The position numbers were made by a program, and so were the translations under genes. DNA of 64,000 bases from Melanopsichium pennsylvanicum (taxonomy: Eukaryota; Basidiomycota; Ustilaginomycetes; Ustilaginales), in NCBI GenBank assembly GCA_900208305.1, contig OAPG01000003.1:868001-932000 (forward strand). The letters are read 5' to 3'. Each line of letters opens with the position of its first letter. The first letter of the stretch is position 1. Positions 10,810 to 20,060 of the stretch are shown in pieces. The notes under the pieces are model-generated. The model was not told the origin of the DNA. It saw only the letters and a list, made by a program, of their open reading frames with translations, and ran no database searches.

Positions 10810-11404
10810 GTGGATATGTTGGTTGGGTTTGTTGGCCTACTGGGAGGCCGTATAATGTATTCGTAGAACACAATCTATCTGATGATGGTCCTATTCTTAT
10901 CAGTGTTGGCTTGCAGTCATTGCTTGTCGAAACAATTGTGTACGAAGCTTTAATTTGAATTCTTAAAGAAAGCTTATGGCAACTGTTGGGACTAAAGTCA
11001 ATTTTGGCACACCTCTGTCGATAAGAACATGGCTGGCAGTGTTGGACATCTTGATGAGACTTCTATATCATGAGCAACAAGCAAGTTGCCCACTGTCACA
11101 GGGCAGAAAACACCAAACCATATAAATTTCTTACTTTTTCTGGGTTTCTATTGACTTCTGATAAGACAGGGAGTTCTAGCCAAACTCAGTTGAGTTTCAG
11201 AGACCAGTGTGTCAAACCTGAGTACCAGTTTGAGATACAATGAAACTCGCTCTTTTATCATAGCTTGATATGAGAACCAATAAAGCATGTGGTTCTATGC
11301 AATTTTGTTTGAGATCCAATAGAATGGTACCAAGCTGACTAGTCACTGTGAACACTCTGTCAGAGGTAATGCAGCCCGTCTGGTAACTGTACAAACCTCA
11401 TGTT
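10810..11404. other. Intergenic, CpG-poor, no gene seen
   Basis: This is the 3' flank of the NUD1-like gene, running into the LTR-like repeat. From about 10945 to the LTR it is AT-rich with only about three CpG dinucleotides, unlike the surrounding genes. This suggests decayed repeat DNA. No protein similarity could be recognised. Confidence 0.5.
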
Positions 11405-11862
11405 TGTTAGTGCCCCACCAACCGTAGTCCAAAGAGTGGGCGCTTGGCCCCCCTCCCGATTGAGCGATCGTCGCGATCGAGCCACAACCGACCCTCTCCG
11501 GATCTCTCGCAGAGGAGCGGTTGGCCTAACACGACCCTCCTACCGTCCAACCGCGGCTGGCCCCTCCGTAAGCAGAATACGGCCGTCGGCAATCTAACAT
11601 TGTAGCGCCGCGGTGGGAGGCAGTTACTGCATGGGGCACGGGAGGTGGCCAATAGCTCTTGGACCTTACCACCCCGCCCCCGCCTGACATGAGGTTGCCT
11701 CCGGACCTCGTTGCATGTATTACTTAGTTAGCTCTATAGCAAAGCAGTAGTGTGCCCTGACCCCCGACCGCCTGTGTCGCCTACGCCTACAACCTCTCCG
11801 TACCCGTAGACCCTATTCCGGCTGTAGCCGCCCCGCGGTACCTAGACCCTACGGCCTTAACA
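11405..11862 (-). repeat. LTR-like repeat, copy 1 (inverted relative to copy 2)
   Basis: A 458-bp GC-rich block begins TGTTAGTGCC and ends GGCCTTAACA on the plus strand, so it has the TG...CA ends and TGTTA/TAACA inverted tips of an LTR. Its reverse complement matches the solo LTR at 37730-38160 along its length, with small indels and many transitions. The flanking pentamers differ (ATGTT on the left, ATTTG on the right). A target-site duplication is therefore absent, and the right end abuts a Tc1 transposase fragment directly. No internal retrotransposon genes are present. Confidence 0.7.
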
Positions 11863-12807
11863 ATTTGCTTTCTGACTTTGCAATAGTATTATGCTTGCCA
11901 AGTTCCTTTTTCAGCTCTCCCCACAGATGTTCAATGGAGTTAAGGTCAGGAGACTGTGGTGGCCATTCCATGACATCAATATTCTTGTCCTTGAGCCACT
12001 TTATAGTCTCCTTGGACCGGTGCTTGGGGTTGCCATCCCATTGAAAAATGAGATTTGTATAACTATACCTATCGCACATTTCCAACATTGTCTTGGTTAG
12101 TTTCTCATCCAGGATCTCAATGTACTGGCTTGAATCCATCCCTCCAATCACCATACACATTGTACCAATGCCTTCCCATGTCATACAGCCCCAGATTGTG
12201 ATACAGCTGCCGCCAAACTTGACAGTAGGCTTGACAAGTTTGCGGCTGAAACCAGCATCCTTTATCCAGCATTGCCTCCCCCATCAGGCCCAATGAAGTT
12301 GATCTTGGTCTCATCAGACCAGTTAACCCTCTTCCAGTCTTCTACTGTCCAATTCCTGTGCTTGAGAGCAAACTTCATACAATCTGTGAGGTGTTGCTTC
12401 TTGAGAAAAAGTTGTGGTTGCTTTCTGCGCATTTTGAACTGAATGAACTGTAGCGCCTTCCTTACTGTTGTTGGGCAAGCATTGATGTCAAAGGTTTTCT
12501 TCAATGCTTGGCAAGCTCCCTTAACGGTTTCATTGCAATTGAGCTCAAATCGCAGGTCCAGGAAGCAAAGATGACGGGGCTGTAATTTTTTTGGCTAACC
12601 CCCTTTTGACTTTGGGATGTCTACAGGTGCGCTTTTGCTTATGCGCTGCACAGTAGACTTGCTAAAACCAATAGGTCTGGCTACTGAGCGGATTGTCTGC
12701 CCATTTTGAAGGTGATGCAGCACTGTGCGGCACTTCTCTGGACTAGTTTTGGTCATGGTATAGCATATTTGGTGGTAGTGGCTCAGAATTGCAACCACGC
12801 TGCTCAA
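11863..12807 (-). pseudogene. Broken Tc1-family DDE transposase
   Basis: The relic has an N-terminal helix-turn-helix (QTIRSVARPIGFSKSTVQR), then a catalytic core with WSDETK (first Asp), WDGNPKHRS (second Asp) and SPDLNSIEHLW (Glu). The second Asp and the Glu are separated by 34 residues, the DD34E spacing of Tc1 elements. It is inactive: an in-frame TAG lies at 12595-12597, a frameshift falls between about 12262 and 12250, and the C-terminus is cut off at 11862. Family assignment rests on these motifs and is confident. Confidence 0.87.
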
Positions 12808-13126
12808 TCTTAAAGAGACAAGCTGAAACTTTCCATGTCATCCACCTACGTTTAGATTGAACAGCTTACAAAGTTTCAGCGCAATTGGAAGCCCACAAGA
12901 GCCACGATGAAGTGTGGGGTCTCTGCAAGGACATGGTCCATTTACTGTCCCAGAGAAAAAAAATCATTTTCGCTTTTTTTTACCTGGACAAAATTTGCTC
13001 ATTTGAAATATTTGACCACATCATATTGAAGAGCGAGAAGAGAGCTTTCGATTGACATAAGTCACTTGTATGCTATCATACATGGTTGTTGAGCAATGGA
13101 TTGATGTGTGTCGACAATGATTTTTC

Positions 13127-13149
13127 GGGGACAGTTTACGCGCGCACTG
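13127..13149 (-). repeat. Tc1 terminal inverted repeat (N-terminal side)
   Basis: The 23-bp end, read inward on the minus strand, starts CAGTGCGCGCGTAAACTGTC and is flanked by TA. It pairs with the opposite end found at 37132-37154, which differs only by transitions at CpG positions. Weaker similarity continues inward for about 45 bp. Confidence 0.8.
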
Positions 13150-13562
13150 TAGACTGAGAATTTGCTGGACTCAAAATATAGTGCACAGGTATCAGCCATC
13201 TATTATTAATAAGAGCGCGTGATCGAACCGAGATAGAATCGCTTCCTATGTTTGTCTTCTCAATGTACCACCAAAACAATATCTGTACTTCGCTTTGGAT
13301 CAACTCCTTTTACTTGGCTGCATTTACGAATCAGCTTTCGTGCAACACAACCTTGAAACTGCTGTCTCATAATAACACATGTGATTACCGCTGGCTTGCG
13401 TTGCGCTCTCTCCGGCTCTCAAGGTTACCATCTTTACGAAGAACCACCACCGTACCTTGTCGCATTCCGATCATCGCCACTCGCAAGTTTCCACACACTC
13501 CTCCTACTACGCTTAAATCTACCTCTTGTTATCACCGTAGCAGCTTCTTTACTCACGCAAGA

Positions 13563-14102
13563 ATGCCATCATTGAGTTCTGATCCTTGGGATTGCCTCTA
13601 CAATGGCATGCTTCCCTTCCACGAAAACTTCCGTCACACCATCTCTCAAATCTCTGCGCTTCTCACCACCCTTTCGCCTACCTCGAACTCAAAATCCAAA
13701 CCTCAAAATCTTGCCAATCTTGTCTACCTCTCTTCTACCCTGTGCCACCATCTTGAGATACATCACACCATCGAGGAACGATTCGTCTTCCCCATCCTCG
13801 CCAAGAAGCTACCACAATTTGGAAACTCTTCACAGCACACAAACGAACATGTACAAATGCACGAGGCGCTTCACAAGTTGGAAGCCTATGTTGACGAGAT
13901 CACAAAAGCTCTCAAAGGTGGCAAGTTGAAAAAGCCACAGGATGTTGACGAGGCATTTGATTATGGTAAAATGTCAAAGTTGGTAGAGGATGTGGAAAAG
14001 GTGCTCTTGCCCCATTTGGAAGCAGAGGAGGCGAGTTTGAGAGCGCCAGTGGTCAAACAGGCTGGATTCCAGTTAAACGAGATTAAGAATCTCATTCGCT
14101 AA
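13563..14102 (+). CDS. Hemerythrin-like (HHE) cation-binding domain protein
   Basis: The protein has 179 aa from the ATG at 13563. The frame is open back to an ATG at 13248, but those 105 codons look like leader sequence and precede the conserved region. The HHE signature is visible as spaced His/Glu residues: H20-E-N-F-R-H25, the cluster LCHHLEIHHTIEE (60-72), HTNEHVQMH (92-100) and LLPHLEAEE (148-156). These are the positions that bind a di-iron centre in hemerythrin-fold helical bundles. Fungal members are small soluble proteins of uncertain role, probably in iron or oxygen/ROS chemistry. The gene is convergent with the 479-aa gene, with only 176 bp between the stop codons. Confidence 0.8.
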   Translation: MPSLSSDPWDCLYNGMLPFHENFRHTISQISALLTTLSPTSNSKSKPQNLANLVYLSSTLCHHLEIHHTIEERFVFPILAKKLPQFGNSSQHTNEHVQMHEALHKLEAYVDEITKALKGGKLKKPQDVDEAFDYGKMSKLVEDVEKVLLPHLEAEEASLRAPVVKQAGFQLNEIKNLIR

Positions 14103-14278
14103 AGCGATCGCTGATGCGACAACATTGTCATACCGTCTCTGACTAGGACGCATGTACCATAGATAAGAACAGGATCACGAAAATTCCGGATGCCGCAGGG
14201 ATAGACTGGGCGCAAAGGGTATACAAAATGTGGGTTTGTGTTGTTACAAGTACAGAATGACGTCCAGCAAAAGAGGGG

Positions 14279-15718
14279 CTAAAGAGTGCGCACACTTCTG
14301 GGCCCACCTTCGCCCTCGTCCTCATCGCCGACATCGAGTTCCCCATTCCATTCTTGCCCATGCTTGTTGGCAGCATTTACATTCTCCAACCGCCCCTTGT
14401 ACTCTTTGATATAAGTCGGAAACTTTGAATAGATGACAATCAGCCCGCTCTTCTTTGCAAATACCACCTTGATCAACGCAATGCCAACCTCTTCAGGTAC
14501 CATGGACCACCCTTGGTATTGACCTCGAGTCAAGGGTTGCAAGAGGCCGTTGAAAAGCAAGTCGTCTTCGTCCTCGAATCCTCCAGATTCTTGTTGCTTG
14601 CCTTCCAGTGCGTCCTTGATCCAATTTGATGGAATGACGGTATGCTCGATCAAGATAAGTTTGGCTAATTCTAGTCGTCTTGGTCGCGGGATGGCTTGGA
14701 GCGCAGAAACGACAGAGGTTTTGGCCACAACTTGCAACGCTCTCAATCCGGCTTCGTTGACGCTATCTTGCTTTTTTAGAACCTCGCTGTAGCAGTACAG
14801 CTCATTGGAAAGTGCAACAAGCACCCTCCACATCTGACCCCTGCAGGCCAAGAACAATGAGTGCGCTTCGATAGCCGTCCTGTACAGACCCAAATCGAGA
14901 GCCAAATCACCAGCAGTGAGTGCGAGACCATGGGTGACGGTCCAATTTTGAATATTGACTTTTTCCATATCCACAACCAGTTTGCCTACGGGGGACTTGA
15001 CGACCATACCGGAGTAACCGCGACGAGTGTCGCCTGCACCTACTCGAACTTCGCGCATGCAGAAAGACAGAAAACCCGATGCAAGAATAGTAAGATGGAC
15101 TTGAGCTTGCCTATAGCCAGAAGCCGAGTCGGGCATCCATGTTGTAAGGGTAGTAAGAGAAGGTTGAATGCGGCGAAGCGTGAGAAGCGAGCGGATTCCG
15201 ACGTCAATAACGTCCTTGATGACACCCCAGTTCTTGCTCAAGTCGCGCTCCGCTTTGGATCTTCGAAGTGCGGTTTGAGAGCTGTCGTACTCTTTCAGAT
15301 GTGTTTCGACGATTTTAATGTCGAAGGGGAAATTGATGTGCATGCTAACGGCGAAAGAGGTTACGTAAGAAAGACATAGCTCAAAATGGCCTTGGGTATA
15401 AAGATGGTTGGCCGTCCATTCTTGAGTTGTTGACCCGGTGCGATCGGACTTGCGTTGTGCGAGAAGCTGAGCGGGACTAGGCACACTGAAAGTTGCAGAG
15501 TCAAAAGGTTTGATTGATGTGCTGGAGGAGGAGGAGGAGGAGGAGGAGGAACAAGAAGAGATGTACCATGTGGGATAGTCAATCTTGGCTGTGTATGTTG
15601 CTTTAGCTTTCTCGAAGAGGGCCAAGAGTTTGGCAGCACGAGGATCTTCGGGACCCTTTTCTTCTATATCGAGATCGTCGAGGAGACCATCTAGGCCGCT
15701 CAAGTCATGCTCGGTCAT
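14279..15718 (-). CDS. Unknown conserved-type helical protein with poly-Ser tract
   Basis: The 479-aa protein is not recognised. The N-terminus (1-40) is acidic (LSGLDGLLDDLDIEE). Residues about 56-66 are a poly-serine run encoded by a GGA/TCC trinucleotide repeat (about 15522-15551). Residues about 95-400 are predicted helical by eye and have a repeat-like feel (NHLYTQGHFELCLSYVTSFA), compatible with TPR-like or other alpha-solenoid packing. The C-terminus is Gly/Asp/Glu-rich. There is no signal peptide and no clear membrane segment. The gene is divergent from the ABC transporter gene across 550 bp. TPR-likeness is a guess only. Confidence 0.7.
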   Translation of the reverse strand: MTEHDLSGLDGLLDDLDIEEKGPEDPRAAKLLALFEKAKATYTAKIDYPTWYISSCSSSSSSSSSSTSIKPFDSATFSVPSPAQLLAQRKSDRTGSTTQEWTANHLYTQGHFELCLSYVTSFAVSMHINFPFDIKIVETHLKEYDSSQTALRRSKAERDLSKNWGVIKDVIDVGIRSLLTLRRIQPSLTTLTTWMPDSASGYRQAQVHLTILASGFLSFCMREVRVGAGDTRRGYSGMVVKSPVGKLVVDMEKVNIQNWTVTHGLALTAGDLALDLGLYRTAIEAHSLFLACRGQMWRVLVALSNELYCYSEVLKKQDSVNEAGLRALQVVAKTSVVSALQAIPRPRRLELAKLILIEHTVIPSNWIKDALEGKQQESGGFEDEDDLLFNGLLQPLTRGQYQGWSMVPEEVGIALIKVVFAKKSGLIVIYSKFPTYIKEYKGRLENVNAANKHGQEWNGELDVGDEDEGEGGPRSVRTL

Positions 15719-16270
15719 GATCGAGATGAGAAGAGCGCTATAGGCTAGGAAGCGATGATACGTAAAGGCTGGTGTGAAGAGATGAGCGGCTGCTGTAAGA
15801 AATTCTTGAGTAGGAAGAACGGTCAGTCACATTAAAGTATCGCCGATTCCAACGTGACTCATAATCAGATTGCGAGATTTGCTGTGATGTTCACCTCCAC
15901 TGTGACTGCGAACAAGTGAATCACAATTACGCGTGCAAATCACCTCAACTCAGCCGTGTTCCTAGCTTATGTTGAGCTAAAATGAGATAGAATTGCAGTC
16001 AGACAGTCAAGACAGACAGACAGAACAGGCAGGTCTCAGCAGCCGAGCATCACACAAAGGGTCCAAAAATCGACCACACCAATCCAACGAACCCAAGTTT
16101 CGGTTCCAGGCAGTCAGCACCACGCACATGTATCGCTCCCTGTCACCTTCTCTCAGCCAACCAACTTGGCATCCATGCATCATTCGACGAGTATTTAACC
16201 ACTCTCAAACTCTTATACTTTTGAGGCTCGCTCGCATATAGCATCATTTCGGGTGCATCGCTCATCCAAC
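15719..16270. promoter_or_regulatory. Divergent intergenic region with a GACA-rich simple repeat
   Basis: This spacer separates the divergent 479-aa gene and the ABC transporter. It contains a short degenerate CAGACAGT/AGACAGACAG repeat near 15995-16025. No gene or firm regulatory box was recognised. Confidence 0.4.
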
Positions 16271-19200
16271 ATGGGTCCTCGACCACCATCTCAACCTTTT
16301 TGTCCGTCCAAACCGTTGCTTGTACTCATTACTATCCTCTTTGCCTTCATCACACTCACCTCGTCTAAAGCAACCTCGAATATCCGCGCTCGAGGCCTAT
16401 CGCCAACGCCCAACACGCGATTCCTCCAAACGTACAGCTCGATTTTCAACAACGCCTCCCGACAGGACGGTCCATCCCGCCCACCTTCATGCCCTCCTTG
16501 TCCCGAACCTGACTGCTTCAACTGTCAGCTCCCCGCATACTCGTGCTATCAATTCGGAGAATGTAACGAGTACGATGGTCTTTGTTCTTGTCCTGTCGGT
16601 TTCGGCGGACCAGACTGCCTTTCGCCCCTCTGCGGCTCTCCTTCGGACGGCACCAAACGTTTCCCCAAGGGAGAGCCTGGAGATCCCGACTCGTGTGGAT
16701 GTTCCGATGGATGGGAAGGGCTGAATTGCAACGTCTGCAAGAATGATCAAGCATGTGCCAACTTCCTGCTTGGTGGCGAGAGGCTGGGCGAGAACGGAAC
16801 GTGCTACGATGGAGGAGCAACCATCCGTCAATCCTTCCAAGAATGCGATGTGACCAACAAAAAAATCGTGGACATGCTTCCCGATCGACCTCCACAGGTC
16901 ACTTTCAGCTGCAACAAGCATCAGGCGAGCTGCAACTTCCAGTTCTGGATCGGCGCCAAAGAATCCTTCTACTGCGGCTTGGAAGACTGCGAGGAAATCA
17001 TCGAGTTAGGTCCCTCTTCGAACAAAACGATTCATGATTGCAAGAAGGTCAACTGCAAATGTATCCCTGACCGAATGCTTTGTGGCGAGTCGGGCAGTAT
17101 CGATATTTCTGACTTCCTGACCGAAGAGATCAAAGGTCCCGGTAAGATGTCTTGCAAAAGCGATGCAGATGGGGTTCGCAAATGCCGATTTGAAGAGCCA
17201 GGCATGAACGGCTTGATCAACGACGTTTTCGGTGACGAAGCCATCTTTATCACTTGCAAGAGTGGAGAATGTGTCCACCACTCCCAGGTTCCCGGGTACG
17301 AAAGCCCTATAGCTCCAGAGAAGCCAATCAAGTGGGTGGTTGTCAGCGCCATTGCTGCCATCCTCATTGTCGTTGTTTCCGTCAGTTTGCTGTGGATGAT
17401 GGGAAGACATTACAAGGACGACGAAGTGCGGCTTGGTATTGTCAGGCTGCCAGAGGAGGAAGCGGATTTGATGAAGGACCATGTGCCCGCAGCGCTGCAC
17501 TGGGAGGACGTCGGATATCGAATCGGGAACAAGGCATTGCTCGACGGCATAACTGGATCTGTACAGCCTGGTGAGGTCATGGCGATCGTCGGTGCCAGTG
17601 GTGCCGGTAAGACCACCTTCCTCGACATTCTTGCCAGGAGAGAGAAGAGGGGTGTCACAAGCGGCACGGTGTTGATCAACGGTAGGAAGATGGGTAATGC
17701 AGAATACAAGAGGGTGGTCGGATTTGTCGACCAGGAGGATTTGCTTATGGAAACCTTGACGGTTTACGAAACCGTGCTTTATTCTGCGTTGCTTCGACTG
17801 CCGAGAGATATGAGCTTGGAGGCCAAGAAGTTCCGTACTCTCGAAACCATGCAAGAATTGGGTATCTTGGGTATCAAAGACAGTCGCATCGGCGGAAGCG
17901 GATTTACTGCGGGAGGGAGCAAGGAAGGGAGGGGGATCAGCGGTGGTGAGAAGAGAAGGGTTAGTATAGCGTGTGAGCTAGTCACGAGTCCCAGCATCTT
18001 GTTCTGCGACGAACCGACAAGCGGACTGGACGCATACAACGCGTTCAACGTCGTACAAAGCTTGGTCACCCTGGCAAAATCGTACAAGCGTACGGTCATC
18101 TTTTCTATTCATCAGCCAAGAAGTAACATTGTGGCGCTCTTTGACAAGCTACTATTGCTTGCAGAAGGAAGGGTGGTGTATTCGGGAGAGTTCAGCAAAT
18201 GCGCCGACTATTTCGATCAGATTGGGCATCCTTGTCCACAGGGTTTCAACATTGCCGACTTTTTGATTGATCTCACTGCTCGTCGCACCTTCAGCTCTGA
18301 AGAGGGTAGTGGTGTGGATGATGTCGAAGAAGGTTCTCTCAGCCGTAACGATACGAGCGTTGTCACCACGGGGACCAATTCGCGTGACGAGTCGACCGAG
18401 CTTCGTACGCGACCCAACTCCATTGCCGAGGATTCTTCGTCGTCCAACGGTGGTCTTCGCAAACGTACTTCGCGCTTAGCCGATGGGCTTCGCGGGGCAT
18501 TCTCCAACGGCAGCAACTCGCCAAATGCCTCAGTATGGATGCCAGCCCTGTCTTCCGGCAAGCTGGTCCAGCTTGTCAACTCCTTCTCGGAATCTTCCAT
18601 AGCGCACAGTACAAAGTCGGAACTGGATGCATTCCTCGGACGGACCTCTCAAGGCGTACAGAATGACCTTCCCGATCTGGCTAGCGAAAGCTCGCTGCTA
18701 AGGAGCTACAAGAAAGCAGGTCTGTGGACGCAGTTCAAGATTCTTTCGGGGAGGGCGTATAAGAATCTCTATCGCGATCCTATCTTAATGTTTGCCCACT
18801 TTGGCTTAGCGATCGTGCTAGCGCTCTTCTGCGGAGTGCTTTATCACGGTGTGACGAACGACATTAGTGGATTTCAGAACCGACTTGGACTGTTTTTCTT
18901 CATACTGTCCTTGTTTGGGTTCAGTTGTCTGACGAGTCTGGGAGTGTTTGCCAACGAACGAGCACTCTTTGTCAGGGAGAGGAGTAATGGGTATTACAGC
19001 CCTTTGACTTATTTCACCTCCAAACTCCTCTTTGACATCTTGCCACTTCGAGTGGTTCCACCGTTCCTGTTTGGTGGAGTGGTGTATTTCCTCGTGGGAT
19101 TGGTACCTGGAGTGGCAGAATTCTGGAAATTCATACTAACTCTGGTACTTTTCTCGTTATCCGCTTCGAGTGCGGTGTTTTTCATCTCGATTGCCATTTC

Positions 19201-19555
19201 GGATACTGGGTTGGCGAATTTGGTGGGATCATTGACGATGTTGTTTTCGTTGTTGTTTGCAGGATTGTTGATCAATAGGGATAGGATTCCGGGGTACTTG
19301 AAATGGTTGCAGCATTTGAGCTTTTTTCATGCCGCATACGAAGCTTTGATTGTTAACGAGTTGAGGAATCTCAGCTTGAAGGAACACAAGTATGGTATCG
19401 ATATAGAAGTTCCGGCGGCTTCGATCATTAGTTCGTTTGGGTTCGATAGTCAGGCATTCTGGGTTCCCGATATCGTCACTCTAGCAGCATTGTTTGTTGG
19501 TTTCACAGTATTAAGTGCGGGATGGTTGGTGGTGTTTGTCAAGGAGAGAAAGTAA
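16271..19555 (+). CDS. ADP1: ADP1-type ABCG transporter with extracellular EGF-like domain
   Basis: The protein has 1094 aa from the ATG at 16271; the six codons upstream start with GTG. It opens with a signal or anchor segment (LLVLITILFAFITLTSS, about 16-32). A Cys-rich EGF-like luminal/extracellular region follows (about 75-350, e.g. CNEYDGLCSCPVGFGGPDC). A transmembrane helix (about 355-377, VVVSAIAAILIVVVSVSLLW) leads to a G-type nucleotide-binding domain with Walker A GASGAGKT (about 441-448), signature SGGEKRRVS (about 557) and Walker B LFCDEPTSGLD (about 578). An ABC2 six-helix membrane domain ends the protein. This order (N-terminal EGF, then NBD, then TMD) is that of yeast Adp1 (1049 aa), a half-size ABCG protein of unknown substrate. 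The acidic Ser-rich linker at about 680-830 is longer than usual. Confidence 0.9.
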   Translation: MGPRPPSQPFCPSKPLLVLITILFAFITLTSSKATSNIRARGLSPTPNTRFLQTYSSIFNNASRQDGPSRPPSCPPCPEPDCFNCQLPAYSCYQFGECNEYDGLCSCPVGFGGPDCLSPLCGSPSDGTKRFPKGEPGDPDSCGCSDGWEGLNCNVCKNDQACANFLLGGERLGENGTCYDGGATIRQSFQECDVTNKKIVDMLPDRPPQVTFSCNKHQASCNFQFWIGAKESFYCGLEDCEEIIELGPSSNKTIHDCKKVNCKCIPDRMLCGESGSIDISDFLTEEIKGPGKMSCKSDADGVRKCRFEEPGMNGLINDVFGDEAIFITCKSGECVHHSQVPGYESPIAPEKPIKWVVVSAIAAILIVVVSVSLLWMMGRHYKDDEVRLGIVRLPEEEADLMKDHVPAALHWEDVGYRIGNKALLDGITGSVQPGEVMAIVGASGAGKTTFLDILARREKRGVTSGTVLINGRKMGNAEYKRVVGFVDQEDLLMETLTVYETVLYSALLRLPRDMSLEAKKFRTLETMQELGILGIKDSRIGGSGFTAGGSKEGRGISGGEKRRVSIACELVTSPSILFCDEPTSGLDAYNAFNVVQSLVTLAKSYKRTVIFSIHQPRSNIVALFDKLLLLAEGRVVYSGEFSKCADYFDQIGHPCPQGFNIADFLIDLTARRTFSSEEGSGVDDVEEGSLSRNDTSVVTTGTNSRDESTELRTRPNSIAEDSSSSNGGLRKRTSRLADGLRGAFSNGSNSPNASVWMPALSSGKLVQLVNSFSESSIAHSTKSELDAFLGRTSQGVQNDLPDLASESSLLRSYKKAGLWTQFKILSGRAYKNLYRDPILMFAHFGLAIVLALFCGVLYHGVTNDISGFQNRLGLFFFILSLFGFSCLTSLGVFANERALFVRERSNGYYSPLTYFTSKLLFDILPLRVVPPFLFGGVVYFLVGLVPGVAEFWKFILTLVLFSLSASSAVFFISIAISDTGLANLVGSLTMLFSLLFAGLLINRDRIPGYLKWLQHLSFFHAAYEALIVNELRNLSLKEHKYGIDIEVPAASIISSFGFDSQAFWVPDIVTLAALFVGFTVLSAGWLVVFVKERK

Positions 19556-20060
19556 AAAAATAAAAAATAAAAAAAAAAAGTATAAAAAAAAAATATACTG
19601 TTCAAAAGAAAAGTGGGAGTTGTACAAGTGAGGAGGGAGGGAAGAGGGGTTGGCAGAAAGAATGGCCCTTCACTCTTTTTTTTTTTTTTTTTTAAAAAAA
19701 AACAAAAAACCCCTTTCTTTTTATATAGATTCGATTTCATTTTCCCGCTTTTGGTCGAAATTTTTATCTTCGCAATCGCAGCCTGAGCAAATGCGAAGGC
19801 ATGTATACTTGTGCTCGAAGGTTACCACGACGTTGGTGGAGCGTGATGTGTATTTGGAGGATCACTCTTCTGTGCACGGAAAAAAAATAAAAATAAAAAA
19901 TGAAATGACCGCGTCGGCTGTTGATGCAAATGAGGGAGGCGGAACCAAAATTTCTAAATGTTTGGCTATGCGAAAGAATGACAAAGTGGGTCCAATACAT
20001 TGATGTGTTATGAAATGGCCTTCCAAAACGTGCATGGCTTGATAGCCATCGTTTGGGTGA
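19556..20060. other. Intergenic with homopolymer tracts (convergent 3' ends)
   Basis: This region lies between the convergent ADP1-like and URC4-like genes. It is dominated by A-rich runs just after the ADP1 stop and by a T18-A9 tract at 19676-19702, which would form a perfect A/T hairpin. A second A-rich patch lies at 19880-19902. Probably it holds 3' UTRs and polyadenylation signals. No gene is seen. Confidence 0.5.

Larger units (their letters stand above)
11863..13149 (-). mobile_element. Tc1/mariner element, 3'-truncated copy 1
   Basis: This is the 5' (N-terminal) part of a Tc1/mariner DNA transposon lying on the minus strand. Its intact outer end is a terminal inverted repeat at 13127-13149, followed by the TA dinucleotide (13150-13151) typical of Tc1 target sites. 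The transposase reading direction runs from about 12807 down to the junction with the LTR-like block at 11862, where the last part of the transposase and the other end are missing. The stretch 11863-12069 is repeated at 37497-37703 with two mismatches. Confidence 0.85.

Noticed and set aside
11400..11652. Short frames in the GC-rich block near 11.5 kb
   Set aside because: The block is an LTR-like repeat; the frames are not shared in the copy at 37730-38160.
13248..13562. N-terminal extension of the hemerythrin-like protein from an upstream ATG
   Set aside because: The extra 105 codons are Thr/Arg/His-rich without conservation signs, and the HHE domain starts right after the later ATG.
17006..17854. 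282-codon minus-strand frame
   Set aside because: It lies antisense inside the ADP1-like gene and has no family motif.
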